5,188 nt of DNA, from NCBI GenBank assembly GCA_013372875.1, contig JABXIW010000474.1, positions 1-5,188 of the forward strand. The letters run 5' to 3'. Shown one piece after another: positions 1 through 5,188 of the stretch (position 1 is its first letter; every line of letters starts with the position of its first letter). Source of the stretch: Gammaproteobacteria bacterium (lineage in GTDB: Bacteria > Pseudomonadota > Gammaproteobacteria > Enterobacterales > Kangiellaceae). The translations under genes were made by a program, and so were the position numbers. The notes under the pieces are model-generated. The model saw only the letters and a program-made list of their open reading frames with translations, did no database searches and was not told the DNA's origin.

Positions 1-1236
1 ATGCTGTTTGCTGCAGGTATGGGTATTGGTCTCCTCTTTTGGAGTGTGGCTGAACCAACGGCCTATTTCACGGATTGGTGGGGTACGCCGCTAAACGCAG
101 AAGCGTATTCAGCCGATGCCAAATCACTCGCGATGGGCGCGACCATGTTTCACTGGGGTGTTCACGGTTGGAGTATTTACGCCCTTGTTGCGTTGGCGCT
201 TGCTTTTTTCGCCTTTAATAAAGGTTTACCACTTTCATTGCGTGCGGCGTTTTACCCAATTTTTGGTGACCGTGCATGGGGCTGGTTAGGCCACGTTATC
301 GATATCCTTGCTGTACTTTCGACGTTGTTCGGTCTTGCGACTTCTCTTGGTTTGGGTGCTCAGCAGGCAACCAGTGGTATTAACCATGTATTTGGTTTAA
401 ACGGCTGCATCGGTACACAAATGGTGGTGATTGCGTTTGTAACCTTTATTGCTGTGCTTTCTGTTGTTCGTGGTATTGACGGTGGTGTCAAACTCCTAAG
501 TAACGTCAATATGATCGTTGCGTTTGCTCTGCTTATTTTTATTACGTTCATTACCTTTGATACTGCGATGGGTTCATTAGTCGACACGACAATGGCATAC
601 ATCCAAAACATCATTCCGTTGAGTAACCCGCATGGTCGTGAAGACGAAACGTGGATGCACGGTTGGACAGTGTTCTACTGGGCGTGGTGGGTATCTTGGT
701 CTCCGTTTGTGGGTATGTTTATCGCTCGCGTATCGAAAGGCCGTACCGTTCGAGAATTTTTGTTCGCAGTCATCGTGATTCCGACGTTGGTAACATTGGT
801 TTGGATGTCAGTATTTGGTGGTATTGCGCTTGATCAGGTCGTGAACAAAGTTGGTGAATTGGGTGCGAATGGTTTAACGGATATTTCACTGACACTATTT
901 CATGTTTACGATGTATTACCATACAGCTCAGTGATTTCTATTCTGTCGATTGTTTTGATTTTGGTGTTCTTTATCACCTCATCTGACTCCGGTTCATTGG
1001 TTATCGACAGTATCACTGCGGGCGGTAAGATTGATGCTCCCGTTCCACAGCGAATCTTTTGGGCGTGTATCGAGGGTTCAATTGCCGCTGTTATGCTTTG
1101 GGTTGGCGGTAAAGAAGCCTTACAAGCGCTACAGTCTGGTGTGGTTGCGACCGGCTTGCCATTTACCTTTGTTCTGCTGTTGATGTGCGTGAGTTTGGTG
1201 AAAGGTTTACGTACCGAGCTTTCCGCTTACCGCTAA
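1..1236 (+). CDS. BCCT-family betaine/choline/carnitine-type transporter, 3' part (5' end outside window)
   Basis: Inner-membrane secondary transporter of the betaine-carnitine-choline family, which imports compatible solutes, usually with sodium or protons. The ATG at base 1 is almost certainly an internal Met: the protein opens directly in the glycine-rich motif GMGIGLLFWSVAEP (residues 6-19), which lies in the third helix of known BCCTs, so roughly 100 N-terminal residues are missing. Visible family marks are HWGVHGWSIY (51-60), the BCCT signature GWTVFYWAWW (221-230) continuing into SPFVGMFIARVSKGRT (234-249), and ITSSDSGS (325-332). About ten hydrophobic segments can be seen. The Met in GMGIG resembles sodium-coupled BetP rather than CaiT, so sodium coupling is likely (inference). 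Only about 11 residues follow the last helix, so there is no long BetT-like regulatory tail. Position beside a syp-like locus suggests V. parahaemolyticus bccT1 (VP1456), reported to take up glycine betaine, choline, proline and ectoine; this identity is from memory. The family call is very secure, the substrate is not. Confidence 0.95.
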   Translation: MLFAAGMGIGLLFWSVAEPTAYFTDWWGTPLNAEAYSADAKSLAMGATMFHWGVHGWSIYALVALALAFFAFNKGLPLSLRAAFYPIFGDRAWGWLGHVIDILAVLSTLFGLATSLGLGAQQATSGINHVFGLNGCIGTQMVVIAFVTFIAVLSVVRGIDGGVKLLSNVNMIVAFALLIFITFITFDTAMGSLVDTTMAYIQNIIPLSNPHGREDETWMHGWTVFYWAWWVSWSPFVGMFIARVSKGRTVREFLFAVIVIPTLVTLVWMSVFGGIALDQVVNKVGELGANGLTDISLTLFHVYDVLPYSSVISILSIVLILVFFITSSDSGSLVIDSITAGGKIDAPVPQRIFWACIEGSIAAVMLWVGGKEALQALQSGVVATGLPFTFVLLLMCVSLVKGLRTELSAYR

Positions 1237-1259
1237 TCGATGTTGATAAATTAATACTC

Positions 1260-1294
1260 AATGCCGAGCATTCATTTGCTCGGCATTTTTATTT
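1260..1294 (+). terminator. Intrinsic terminator of the BCCT gene
   Basis: A perfect 11-base-pair stem (1260-1270 with 1277-1287, core ATGCCGAGCA/TGCTCGGCAT) with the 6-base loop TTCATT is followed by a T-rich run (TTTTTATTT). It begins 24 bases after the BCCT stop codon. There is no matching T-run on the other strand, so it acts mainly on + strand transcripts. It makes readthrough into the downstream kinase gene unlikely. Confidence 0.93.
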
Positions 1295-1357
1295 CTGCTT
1301 TTCTTTTTAAGAAATTCCGTTACAGTTTGGGCTTCTATTTCATCACTCAACTGCATT

Positions 1358-1747
1358 ATGTCGCTTGCTAAACTTATTCTCATTCGTGGTCTTCCTGGCT
1401 CAGGAAAAACAACCTTGGCGAAACAATTGGTAAAAGATTTCGATGCGAAGCATTTCGAAGCCGACATGTATTTTGAGAATGAGAAAGGCGAGTACCACTT
1501 CAATCCGTCTTTGCTTCCGCAAGCGCACGAATGGTGTTTTGAACAAACGCGCAAATGGTTGAACAAAGGGAAAATCGTGATTGTGAGTAATACCTTTGTA
1601 CGACATTGGGAAATGAAGCGGTATTTAGATTACTGCCGAAAGAAATCTATCGAGGTGGAAGTGATGGTGTGCTCGGGCGAATATCAGAGCATTCATAATG
1701 TGCCACCAGCGACAATCGAGAAGATGCGTCGCCAGTGGCAAGAGTAA
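1358..1747 (+). CDS. Small P-loop kinase-like ATPase (AAA_33 / N4BP2L1-like)
   Basis: A 129-residue soluble protein made of little more than a single P-loop kinase fold. The Walker A motif GLPGSGKT is at residues 11-18, directly after a beta strand (LILIR). The pattern that follows matches the AAA_33 / polynucleotide-kinase-like group that includes animal N4BP2L1: ADMYF (35-39, Asp36 in the place of the usual Asp pair), YHFNP (46-50), AHEW (56-59), SNTF..HWEM (77-86) and IHNVP (112-116) before a short basic end. The family is expected to bind ATP and phosphorylate a nucleic-acid end or small molecule; the substrate is unknown. ATG 1358 is the first usable start: the frame is open upstream but I find no ATG, GTG or TTG there, and Walker A sits at the expected distance. 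No clear Shine-Dalgarno precedes it, and the 67 bases after the upstream terminator show no convincing -35/-10 pair. It ends in tandem stops (TAATAA), 18 bases from the convergent sypR stop. The gene is very likely real, with function unassigned. Confidence 0.9.
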   Translation: MSLAKLILIRGLPGSGKTTLAKQLVKDFDAKHFEADMYFENEKGEYHFNPSLLPQAHEWCFEQTRKWLNKGKIVIVSNTFVRHWEMKRYLDYCRKKSIEVEVMVCSGEYQSIHNVPPATIEKMRRQWQE

Positions 1748-1765
1748 TAAAATAGACTCGAAGCA

Positions 1766-2404
1766 TTACTGGCCGCGTCCATCAATCATTACGATAAGCG
1801 TTTTGCTCATGATAGAAAGATCCATCGTGATCCACGAGTAGAACGACCCAAGGCTTAGTGCATAGCTGTGGTCAAAACCAACTTTTCTTCTCACGTCTTC
1901 AATGCAAGCATCGTAACCCTGATTTACTTGCGCCAAGCCTGTAATACCTGGCAGTACGCCGTATGTACGCTCTACAAAATATGGAATTTCATCTTCCAAC
2001 TTTTGATAAAAGGCAGGTCGCTCAGGGCGAGGGCCAATCATAGACATTTCACCTTTCAATACATTGAATAGCTGCGGTAACTCATCGAGACGAATCTTAC
2101 GTAAAAATCGGCCGACCGGGGTAATGCGTGGATCATTTTCGGTTGCCCAAACCGCACCTGAGCGTTGTTCTGCATCGATGTACATCGTGCGAAACTTCAT
2201 GATTTGAAACAGATCCATCTTCTCGGGTGTGCAGCGACCAACACGCAGTTGACGATAAATCACTGGGCCTTTTGAGCTGACCTTGATGGCAAGAGCAATG
2301 AACGGAAACAGTGGCGCGGTTACTAGCAGAATCAACAGCGCAACCAGTACATCAAACGTTCTTTTCGCGTGGCATACATTTGAGTCGTAACGTGAGTTTT
2401 TCAT
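1766..2404 (-). CDS. sypR: Phosphoglycosyl transferase that initiates polysaccharide synthesis (SypR-like)
   Basis: Bacterial sugar transferase that moves a sugar-1-phosphate from a UDP-sugar to undecaprenyl phosphate at the inner-membrane cytoplasmic face, the first step of repeat-unit assembly. At 212 residues it is the small monotopic form (PglC-like), lacking the large N-terminal part of WcaJ/WbaP. Visible marks are KRTFD (14-18), a hydrophobic segment (about 19-42) containing Pro31 and Pro34, the sort of break that gives a re-entrant membrane helix, GPVIYRQLRVG (46-56), KFRTM (70-74), DPRITPVGRF (91-100), RLDELPQL (105-112, with the catalytic Asp107-Glu108 pair) and GEMSMIGPRPERP (118-130). 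The start at 2404 is supported by AAGGAA seven to eight bases upstream. It is the last gene of the sypP-sypQ-sypR unit, matching V. fischeri sypR. The enzyme class is secure; the symbol rests on gene order, and the sugar transferred cannot be read from the sequence. Confidence 0.95.
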   Translation of the reverse strand: MKNSRYDSNVCHAKRTFDVLVALLILLVTAPLFPFIALAIKVSSKGPVIYRQLRVGRCTPEKMDLFQIMKFRTMYIDAEQRSGAVWATENDPRITPVGRFLRKIRLDELPQLFNVLKGEMSMIGPRPERPAFYQKLEDEIPYFVERTYGVLPGITGLAQVNQGYDACIEDVRRKVGFDHSYALSLGSFYSWITMDLSIMSKTLIVMIDGRGQ

Positions 2405-2417
2405 GATGCTTTCCTTA
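2405..2417 (-). promoter_or_regulatory. sypR ribosome-binding site overlapping the sypQ stop codon
   Basis: Read on the - strand the junction is TAAGGAAAGCATC followed by ATG. The TAA stop of sypQ supplies the first bases of the Shine-Dalgarno AAGGAA of sypR. A ribosome ending sypQ covers the sypR initiation site, which suggests translational coupling and fixes the sypR start. Confidence 0.8.
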
Positions 2418-3608
2418 TTGGTTGACGCGTTTCCAACGCCCGTTTTCCATGCCTAGTAGGTACTTCATACCGCCGACAAAGTTTGCGATATGGCCAATGA
2501 CGATATAGCTAATCAGTTTGAAAGGTTTCACTGTGTTAAGGGCTGGTATCAGATAAGTCATTAACGCAATGCCGTAAATGCCAACCTGCGCCAACAGCAA
2601 CAATAGAAACACCGGATGTTGAGCAAGTAACAATGAGCACACTAAGCACACAATCATCAAATACGGCGTTGCTAAACGCAGAACCTTTCCTGATAGAAAT
2701 GCAAAGGCGGTGCCACGATAGCGAGGCAGCAACAATTTTTTCAATTGCATCAGCTGCTGCATGTTTCCGGCTGAGATTCGTAGGCGGCGCTTAAAGTCCG
2801 CGTCGTCTGAGCTTTGTTCCAGTTCGAGCGCGAGCATCTTAGGTTCGTAAACCGAAGTGAAGCCTCGCAAAACGATTCTCATAGGGAGAATGAAATCGTC
2901 ATTGATGGTGCCAGCTTCGAGTGGCTCAAACAGCTTAGTCCTGAACGTGTAAAACGCGCCGTGAGAACCAATCGTTGAACCAAGTAAGGATTCTTGGTGT
3001 TTAACGCGAGACTGGTATTGCCAATAAGCGGCTTCGCCTTGATTGCTAGTGCGCATAATTTGGTATGTCGCATTAACGACGCCCACGCTCTCATTTTGAT
3101 AATGCTGACTTGCCAAAAGGAGAGAGTCGCAAGAAACCAGAGCAGATGTATCACTCAGCGCCGTAATGTCGGACGTGACGTGTTTCATCTCTTCATTAAT
3201 CAACGCGACTTTTCCACGATTGATAGAGTGGTCGTTCACAATAAACAAGGTATCAGAGCAAATCGCTTCTTGGATGGTATCTTGTGCGATTTCTGCAGTT
3301 TTATCGGTGCAACCATCACACGCAATTACCACTTTCAGCTTATCCCTTGGGTAGTCCAAACTCGCCAAGTTGCGAATTTTCTCAGCAATCCACTGCTCTT
3401 CGTTGTAAGCGGGGATGATGATGGTCACGGAAGGAAGTTTGTTATCACTGGCCGAGGCTTTGTAATGACGCTCTGCAAAGTGTTCGCCTTCGTCGTTAGA
3501 TTTTGGTTTGAGTGGCAGCCATTTCAGTAGTAACGGATAACCCACATGATGGTAGATGATCAAAAACGCAGACAAACCAAAACCAGCAATCCAAATGAGA
3601 TCATTCAT
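2415..3608 (-). CDS. sypQ: Membrane GT2 glycosyltransferase (SypQ-like)
   Basis: Processive-type family 2 glycosyltransferase using a nucleotide sugar at the inner membrane; 397 residues from the start chosen here. In order: an N-terminal membrane helix (about 4-30), the GT2 strand VTIIIPAYNEE (61-71), CDGCTDKT (97-104), NRGKVALINEE (130-140), SDTSA (152-156) in the place of the DxD-like motif with Asp153, the acceptor-site pattern GSHGAFYTFR (214-223), NDDF (236-239, presumed catalytic Asp), RRLRISAGNMQQL (274-286) in the position of the (Q/R)xxRW motif, and about three C-terminal helices (310-385). This helix-catalytic domain-helices plan resembles PgaC/IcaA-type synthases. An upstream ATG (3653) would give 412 residues but lies 53 bases inside sypP. 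The ATG at 3608 has AAGGAG seven bases upstream and begins right before the membrane helix. It overlaps sypP by 8 bases. In V. fischeri, sypQ is a biofilm gene; the sugar used here is unknown. Confidence 0.95.
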   Translation of the reverse strand: MNDLIWIAGFGLSAFLIIYHHVGYPLLLKWLPLKPKSNDEGEHFAERHYKASASDNKLPSVTIIIPAYNEEQWIAEKIRNLASLDYPRDKLKVVIACDGCTDKTAEIAQDTIQEAICSDTLFIVNDHSINRGKVALINEEMKHVTSDITALSDTSALVSCDSLLLASQHYQNESVGVVNATYQIMRTSNQGEAAYWQYQSRVKHQESLLGSTIGSHGAFYTFRTKLFEPLEAGTINDDFILPMRIVLRGFTSVYEPKMLALELEQSSDDADFKRRLRISAGNMQQLMQLKKLLLPRYRGTAFAFLSGKVLRLATPYLMIVCLVCSLLLAQHPVFLLLLLAQVGIYGIALMTYLIPALNTVKPFKLISYIVIGHIANFVGGMKYLLGMENGRWKRVNQ

Positions 3609-4719
3609 AAGTCGACTCCTTAGCCAAACGAGTGTAGCGACCAACCATGTCACGAATATCGAAATGTTGAAGAATGTAAGCTCGAGGCGAATGGATGTTT
3701 GAATCCAATTGTTTAGATAGAGCCTCCGCGAGTGAAAATACGCGGTTAGGTTCTACCAAAGCGCTGCTTTTCGGGCACAGTGTTTCTTTCACGCCGCCAA
3801 CATCGGTCGCGACGCAAGGAATGTCACACGCTTGCGCTTCGAGTGTTGAAAGCGGAAACCCTTCTTGCAGAGACGGTAAACAAAACAAGTCTAAGCTTTG
3901 GTAGAAGCTTGGCATGTCGTCGACTAAACCGAGAAAGGTGACGCGTTGCTCAAGTTTGAGTGTGCGTACCAAATGTTCAAGTAGCTCGCGTTGGCTACCG
4001 TCACCTGCAATCGCAAGGTGGGTATGAGATTCAAGGTGAGAGAAGGCCTCTATCAGCACTTTATGTCCTTTCACGGTTTCTAATCGGCCTGCTACGCCAA
4101 TTACGGTTTTATCCTCAGGTAGTCCAAAGTGATTTCTTTTAGCTTGGCGATCACCGCACTGAAACTTTTGACAATCAATACCGTTGTGAATGGTGCACAC
4201 ATCGCGATAGTTGAGTTTGGTTGTGATTTGATTGGCAACGAAGTGCGCATCGGCAACCACATGTGGGCGAACGGTTTTTAGCAGCACAGACTGTAAGCGC
4301 GCAGCTTTTTTATTGTTCAAATGCCAGGCATCATGTTCGGTGTGAATGATGACAGGAACGCCAGCCAAACGTGAGGCAATGCCACCGTAAAGCAAAGGAC
4401 CAATATGATGTGTGTGTACAACATCTGGCTTCATGCCTTTGATCATCGCCGTAAGTGTGCCTAAGGTTTTAACGCTGAACCCCGGCTGTTTATTGAGAAA
4501 ATGAAGCTGGCTTTTGTATTCGGTCAACTTAGTCCATTTCGCTAAGGCTTGGGATTTGGCGCCTTCTAAGCTCACCACAAACACATCGTGACGAGGTTCT
4601 GCAAAGCGAAGCATATCCAGCACTAGCGTTTCTAAGCCACCCGGTGCCAAGTGTTGCACCACATGCAACACCACTTTTTTATGATTCCGTTTGGTGTTTT
4701 TATTTTCTCTGCGTTCCAT
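3601..4719 (-). CDS. sypP: GT4 glycosyltransferase (SypP-like)
   Basis: Cytoplasmic or peripheral GT-B-fold retaining glycosyltransferase, 372 residues, the usual length for family GT4. It should add a sugar from a nucleotide donor to the lipid-linked polysaccharide intermediate. The N-terminal domain carries the acceptor-side loop PGGLETL (26-32) and DVVHTHH (99-105). The C-terminal donor domain carries HNGID (178-182), GVAGRLETVKGH (208-219), AGDG (238-241) and EGFPLSTLE (286-294), which is the E-x7-E motif with Glu286 and Glu294, then VATDVGG (303-309). The first 15 residues are very basic (MERRENKNTKRNHKK), which may help membrane contact. The ATG at 4719 has GAGGG seven bases upstream. 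The gene is first in the sypPQR unit, preceded by its own sigma-54-type promoter and separated from sypO by a terminator. Fold and class are secure, the symbol comes from order, and the substrate is unknown. Confidence 0.95.
   Translation of the reverse strand: MERRENKNTKRNHKKVVLHVVQHLAPGGLETLVLDMLRFAEPRHDVFVVSLEGAKSQALAKWTKLTEYKSQLHFLNKQPGFSVKTLGTLTAMIKGMKPDVVHTHHIGPLLYGGIASRLAGVPVIIHTEHDAWHLNNKKAARLQSVLLKTVRPHVVADAHFVANQITTKLNYRDVCTIHNGIDCQKFQCGDRQAKRNHFGLPEDKTVIGVAGRLETVKGHKVLIEAFSHLESHTHLAIAGDGSQRELLEHLVRTLKLEQRVTFLGLVDDMPSFYQSLDLFCLPSLQEGFPLSTLEAQACDIPCVATDVGGVKETLCPKSSALVEPNRVFSLAEALSKQLDSNIHSPRAYILQHFDIRDMVGRYTRLAKESTYE
3609..3622 (-). promoter_or_regulatory. sypQ ribosome-binding site that decides its start
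   Basis: The - strand reads TAAGGAG, then the 7-base spacer TCGACTT, then ATG at 3608. This is a near-ideal Shine-Dalgarno lying inside the last codons of sypP. No comparable signal precedes the alternative ATG at 3653. It supports a 397-residue SypQ and coupling to sypP through the shared bases ATGAATGA (3608-3601). Confidence 0.88.
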
Positions 4720-4726
4720 CTTTACG

Positions 4727-4731
4727 CCCTC
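4727..4731 (-). promoter_or_regulatory. sypP ribosome-binding site
   Basis: The - strand reads GAGGG, then the 7-base spacer CGTAAAG, then ATG at 4719. It lies within the predicted leader of about 32 bases that starts near 4751, so the leader is short and leaves little room for a riboswitch. Confidence 0.75.
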
Positions 4732-4760
4732 AGTAGTGTGTGTCTACTCTGAACAACGTA

Positions 4761-4777
4761 TTGCACGCTACGTGCCA
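4761..4777 (-). promoter_or_regulatory. Sigma-54 (RpoN) -24/-12 promoter for sypPQR
   Basis: On the - strand, positions 4777 to 4762 read TGGCACGTAGCGTGCA. Against the sigma-54 consensus TGGCACG-N4-TTGC this misses only the first T of the -12 box, and the invariant GG and GC pairs are correctly spaced. With the -12 base at 4763 the transcript should start near 4751, about 32 bases before the sypP ATG. The DNA just upstream (4778-4800) is very AT-rich, which would favour bending. In V. fischeri, sypP is reported to have its own RpoN/SypG-dependent promoter, which agrees in place and type. Confidence 0.88.
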
Positions 4778-4837
4778 TTATTTATTTAAAATAAAAACAA
4801 CCAGTTAGGCCTGAATGTCAAATCTGAAAATCAACAT

Positions 4838-4850
4838 TCTCAATTTGAGA
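4838..4850. promoter_or_regulatory. Palindromic candidate enhancer site for a SypG-like activator
   Basis: TCTCAATTTGAGA is a perfect palindrome around base 4844 (TCTCA-N3-TGAGA). With the preceding T it reads TTCTCA-N3-TG, which agrees with the left part of the SypG site as I recall it (TTCTCANNNTGC...). It also has the half-site/3-base gap/half-site form of LuxO sites. Its centre lies near -93 from the predicted start, a normal enhancer position for sigma-54 activators. A further TTCTCA occurs on the - strand at 4866-4861, near -110 to -115. The palindrome is seen; the binding protein is inferred. Confidence 0.6.
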
Positions 4851-4900
4851 TTCATATTAATGAGAAGACAAAACCATGCGGTAAGTTAACGTTGCGTAGC

Positions 4901-4932
4901 AAAGAAAAAGCACTCGGGTCAACGAGTGCTTT
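4901..4932 (-). terminator. Intrinsic terminator after sypO
   Basis: A perfect 10-base-pair stem (4923-4932 with 4907-4916, AAAGCACTCG/CGAGTGCTTT) has a 6-base loop and, on the - strand, continues into TTTTTCTTT. It begins 22 bases past the sypO stop codon. It should end most transcripts from upstream syp genes before sypP, so that sypPQR relies on its own promoter. Confidence 0.92.
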
Positions 4933-4954
4933 ATCGTCATGGTGAGTAGGAGAG

Positions 4955-5188
4955 TTAACTGGCGAACGTCACTTTAGGCAAGGTGGTGATCACCGGAACG
5001 CCCAGGTGTTTTTCTAATGCTCGGCGAGAGCGCACCGAGTTGTCTGCCAGTTCAAGTATGGTGGCTAGACCAACGCCAAGGCCGGCACCACCGATAAAGC
5101 CTAGAATGATAAATACAATGCTTGGTAGATTAGACGGAATTGTCGGAGTGAATGGCGCATCAATGATCTTCACGCGTTTGTTTTCTTC
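4955..5188 (-). CDS. sypO: Wzz/GumC-type chain-length determinant, C-terminal end (SypO-like, partial)
   Basis: Only the last 77 residues are in the window; the reading frame runs open through the right edge, so the GTG at 5173 is an internal Val codon and not a start. The visible part begins with the periplasm-side stretch RVKIIDAPFTPTIPSN, typical of the region before the second membrane helix of Wzz/GumC proteins. A glycine-rich helix follows (IVFIILGFIGGAGLGVGLAT), then a cytoplasmic tail with ELADNSVRSRRALEKHLGVP and ITTLPKV, the linker that in Wzc-like proteins leads to a tyrosine-kinase domain. The protein stops there, so no kinase is attached. Such proteins control chain length or connect synthesis to export of surface polysaccharides. 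Its place directly upstream of a sypP-like gene matches sypO. A terminator follows 22 bases after the stop. The family is well supported; details of the missing N-terminal part cannot be judged. Confidence 0.87.
   Translation of the reverse strand, partial: EENKRVKIIDAPFTPTIPSNLPSIVFIILGFIGGAGLGVGLATILELADNSVRSRRALEKHLGVPVITTLPKVTFAS

Noticed and set aside
360..833. Short frames on both strands within the BCCT gene
   Set aside because: The BCCT reading frame is continuous and carries all family motifs through this region; the others have no support.
1291..1357. Sigma-70 promoter for the small kinase
   Set aside because: Some partial -35 and -10 look-alikes occur, but no pair with good match and spacing; not reported as a feature.
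1258..1606. Reverse-strand frames over the small kinase gene
   Set aside because: They are antisense to the Walker A-bearing gene, are rich in Cys/Ser/Phe runs typical of shadow frames, and have no motif.
1731..1773. Inverted repeats at the convergent gene ends as a bidirectional terminator
   Set aside because: Six-base stems, long loops, overlapping arms and no T-run on either strand; too weak to call.
2994..3530. Open frame of 178 codons on the + strand opposite sypQ
   Set aside because: It lies wholly antisense to a gene with clear GT2 motifs and shows no recognisable domain or ribosome-binding site; a shadow of sypQ codon use.
4829..4841. Possible IHF site (AATCAA followed by CATT) between enhancer and promoter
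   Set aside because: The left half fits the consensus but the TTR part is replaced by CTC, so only the general AT-richness supports bending.
1..5188. Mobile elements, CRISPR arrays, tRNA or rRNA genes, phage or defence genes
   Set aside because: No transposase, long terminal repeats, spaced direct repeats or RNA gene signatures were seen; the coding content is even and accounted for by six genes.

Overview
The window reads as Vibrio chromosome (Harveyi-clade type, for example V. parahaemolyticus or V. alginolyticus). The assignment rests on gene content and order recalled from known genomes, not on a database search. A BCCT-family compatible-solute transporter and a small P-loop kinase lie on the + strand. 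They converge on a - strand block of four polysaccharide genes in the order chain-length protein, GT4 glycosyltransferase, GT2 glycosyltransferase, phosphoglycosyl transferase. That is the order of sypO-sypP-sypQ-sypR, the distal end of the symbiosis polysaccharide (syp) locus of Vibrio fischeri. From memory, V. parahaemolyticus has a syp-like cluster (about VP1458-VP1476) beside the BCCT gene VP1456 (bccT1), which fits this layout.

Layout. Positions 1-1236 hold the last ~411 residues of a BCCT transporter, cut at its 5' end by the window edge and closed by a strong intrinsic terminator (1260-1294). Positions 1358-1747 hold a 129-residue P-loop kinase-like protein. It stops 18 bases from the convergent end of sypR, with no convincing terminator between them. 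On the - strand, 4719 down to 1766 is a tight three-gene unit, sypP-sypQ-sypR. sypP and sypQ overlap by 8 bases, and the sypQ stop codon lies within the Shine-Dalgarno sequence of sypR. Upstream of this, 4955-5188 is the 3' end of a Wzz/GumC-type chain-length gene (sypO).

The most informative non-coding stretch is the 235 bases between sypO and sypP (4720-4954). In transcription order it holds an intrinsic terminator ending the sypO transcript, a 13-base palindrome of the type bound by LuxO/SypG-like enhancer-binding proteins, and a near-consensus sigma-54 (-24/-12) promoter. A 5' leader of about 32 bases and the sypP ribosome-binding site follow. The sequence therefore predicts that sypPQR is a separately controlled, sigma-54-dependent sub-operon, as reported for V. 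fischeri, where SypG drives several internal syp promoters.

Working together (inference): SypR would load the first sugar phosphate onto undecaprenyl phosphate at the inner membrane, SypP and SypQ would add or polymerise sugars, and SypO would set chain length or export. The product would be a biofilm exopolysaccharide. The neighbouring transporter belongs to osmotic adaptation and is probably only adjacent. No mobile element, CRISPR array, tRNA or rRNA was seen. The syp system is known; the less characterised items are the small kinase and the details of the internal promoter.
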